This document shows, piece after piece, positions 62,485-64,000 of a DNA stretch of 64,000 nt. Below the pieces are notes generated by a model, which saw only the letters and a list, made by a program, of their open reading frames with translations, ran no database searches and was not told the origin of the DNA. Location of the stretch: positions 1,984,001 to 2,048,000 of the forward strand of contig WHUZ01000002.1 of NCBI GenBank assembly GCA_015179045.1. Direction: 5' to 3'. The DNA is from Kalaharituber pfeilii. Lineage: Eukaryota; Ascomycota; Pezizomycetes; Pezizales; Pezizaceae. The translations under genes and the position numbers were made by a program. The first letter of the stretch is position 1; every line of letters starts with the position of its first letter.

Positions 62485-64000
62485 TATGGGGTATTTAGAA
62501 AGGTTGTAGATGTGGAAGGTCCTTGTCCAGAACTCAGTAGAATTGGACTGCACAGTAGCGGTGGAGGAGATGAGATGAGATGGAAGAAGCGATTGGGGTG
62601 GTGGGGCGCAGCTTCGGAGCACACACCCCACCATCTGATTAGGTCACTTCACATCTGATAACCTTATTGTGCATGCTAGTGTGGCTTGGCAATTGGATAT
62701 GACATTGGCCATGCTATGATACACCATATCCTGCCTGGCCAGAACACATCCTCCTTCTCCAACTCTACTGGAAATTGCCCTGGAACCTTCACATACAGTG
62801 CCTCCTTTATCAAGCTCATCGCCGCCGAGATCCCCAAAACCGTCTCCAACTCTTTCAGCAACGTCCTACACCTCAATGCACCCCAAGATCGTCGAAACAA
62901 TCTGCAGCTGCTTAGACCCCCTAATCAATGTTATATAATCAAACCGCTCCTCCATCCTACTACTCATATACTACAAATCAAGTAACAGAAACTTACACAT
63001 CCACACACAGTTGGCCATGTAGAGCCGATTCGCAACCAAGTCCATCCCCAACAACCACACGGCCGTCTTCTCGCTATGCCGCGTGATCAAGCTGACAGCA
63101 ATGTTAGATGCTCTTTCAGACGTAATAGCTCCGCTTCAATCTTAGCCTCTGGTCCTGGAGTAGGAAGAGTCGTTCTGACTCTACGGGTGTAATGGTTAAT
63201 TTAAGCTTTTGCACTGCAATGGGTCCGAGCAAGGCATGATCCAAGGGACTATATGGATTACCAGAAATAACTATACTGTTGAATCGCCACAAAAAAATAC
63301 ATCCCTGCAACTTCATGTGTGTGGCAGCAATAGTCCCTTCCTATAGCATAGTGCTATCTTGGAATATGCAACTGGGTTCGATAAAATTCGATAGGATAGT
63401 TCTGTCACTCACGAGCTCCCCAGCAATTGTCATGTCTAAATGTCCCTGTTACTATGTTATTTAGATTGTACACTCTCAGTCATTCTTTGCTTCTATATAT
63501 ACCATGTGGCAAGGCTTCAAGGCGAGGATCAGGTTTATATTTGATGGATGTGAAAGCTAGAGCGGTATTTTACTTGCGGATGTGCTTTCGAGATGCCTTC
63601 GGCACATCATCAGACCCAACAAACATTGTATGTAGAAGAGGAGGTAATTGTTGCAAAGGCACTAGCTGAAAAAATATCTCCCTTTACAGCATGCTGTATA
63701 CCGCGTATTCGGAACTGTAGATCGAAGGGAGCTTTCCCCCTTCCAATGTAGAGCACCACATCGTAAACACTCAATATCCATCGAACCCAAATCTAGCACC
63801 CGCAATTGTGAGGAAGCTGATAGAAACGCTCCGGGAATGACAGCTGCTGCTCGTGATTGAACTTTGGATATGGCGAACGGCGCCGAAGCTTTTGCTTATA
63901 GCTATATTCCAGATTCGTTAGTAGTTCATCAGAGACTCTACTCTCTACTTTCATCCAATCTCAAATGCAGTGTATTCCGATATCTGACTACCATTCTCAA
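62485..64000. other. Right-end spacer, no gene assigned
   Basis: A minus-strand frame at 62676-62900 (LLKELETVLGISAAMSLIKE, EDVFWPGRIWCIIAWPMSYP) and a further stop-free piece near 63110-63000 (SNIAVSLITRHSEKTAVWLL) look like neighbouring parts of one decayed gene. A lipase relation was considered but is not supported. Beyond 63120 nothing is recognised. Confidence 0.4.

Noticed and set aside
62676..63110. Lipase or phosphatase gene fragment
   Set aside because: No catalytic motif such as GxSxG is visible, so no family was assigned.

Overview
The window reads as nuclear DNA of a filamentous ascomycete (Pezizomycotina). Protein genes carry many short GT-AG introns, mostly 50-110 bp with GTATGT or GTAAGT-like donors. 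The five middle shikimate enzymes are fused into one AROM polypeptide, and there is a large NACHT-WD40 STAND receptor of a kind typical of filamentous fungi. Gene density is low, with long spacers holding decayed transposons and gene relics. A repeat-rich member of the Pezizales (truffle or morel type) would fit, but the sequence alone does not fix the genus.

Layout. 1-2185 (-): mitochondrial aspartyl-tRNA synthetase, running off the left edge. 3489-3811: a fold-back MITE flanked by TA. 4020-5294 (+): ribosomal protein eL8. 7447-9801 (+): a nine-exon MFS transporter. 11361-13469 (-): a DUF2439 protein of the Mte1/Dbl2/ZGRF1 group. 13744-16775 (-): a mitochondrial PPR protein with a one-base frame break. 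19608-22282 (-): the initiator-tRNA ribosyl-phosphate transferase Rit1. 23697-24841 (-): the PLP synthase subunit PDX1/SNZ. 26363-26896: a Tc1/mariner-like TIR element. 28052-33251 (-): a 1617-residue NACHT receptor with 13 almost identical WD40 units plus one degenerate blade. About 33958-34495 (+): a broken AIM11-like gene. 36690-37420 (+): a RIC1 relic. 38388-38853 and 49519-50040: two copies of an LTR-like repeat. 39709-40052: a gypsy integrase tail. 40625-45689 (-): AROM, one base short in a C run. 46157-47005 (+): an SNM1/Rpr2-type RNase MRP/P subunit. 50100-50670 (-): a TFC4 relic. 51877-54603 (-): V-ATPase subunit a. 54961-55823 (+): Mediator Med18 with a frame break. 56221-57478 (-): Cia1. 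59323-60990 (-): a decayed Helitron with a PIF1-type helicase and a recognisable 3' end. 61293-62484 (-): deoxyhypusine hydroxylase. The rest is mostly unrecognised spacer.

Most intact genes are single-copy housekeeping genes (translation, tRNA and tRNA-synthetase functions, eIF5A hypusination, Fe-S assembly, vacuolar acidification, aromatic amino acid and vitamin B6 synthesis, Mediator). They do not form a functional cluster. Two divergent pairs, V-ATPase/Med18 (357 bp apart) and AROM/SNM1-like (467 bp apart), probably share promoter regions.

The most unusual signal is a family of very small dispersed insertions, 15-33 bp long. All start with TGTTCTCG (or end with CGAGAACA on the other strand), and six copies sit between imperfect to perfect 8-9 bp direct repeats. 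One copy interrupts one of the two LTR-like repeats, while the other copy keeps the empty site. I do not recognise this family.
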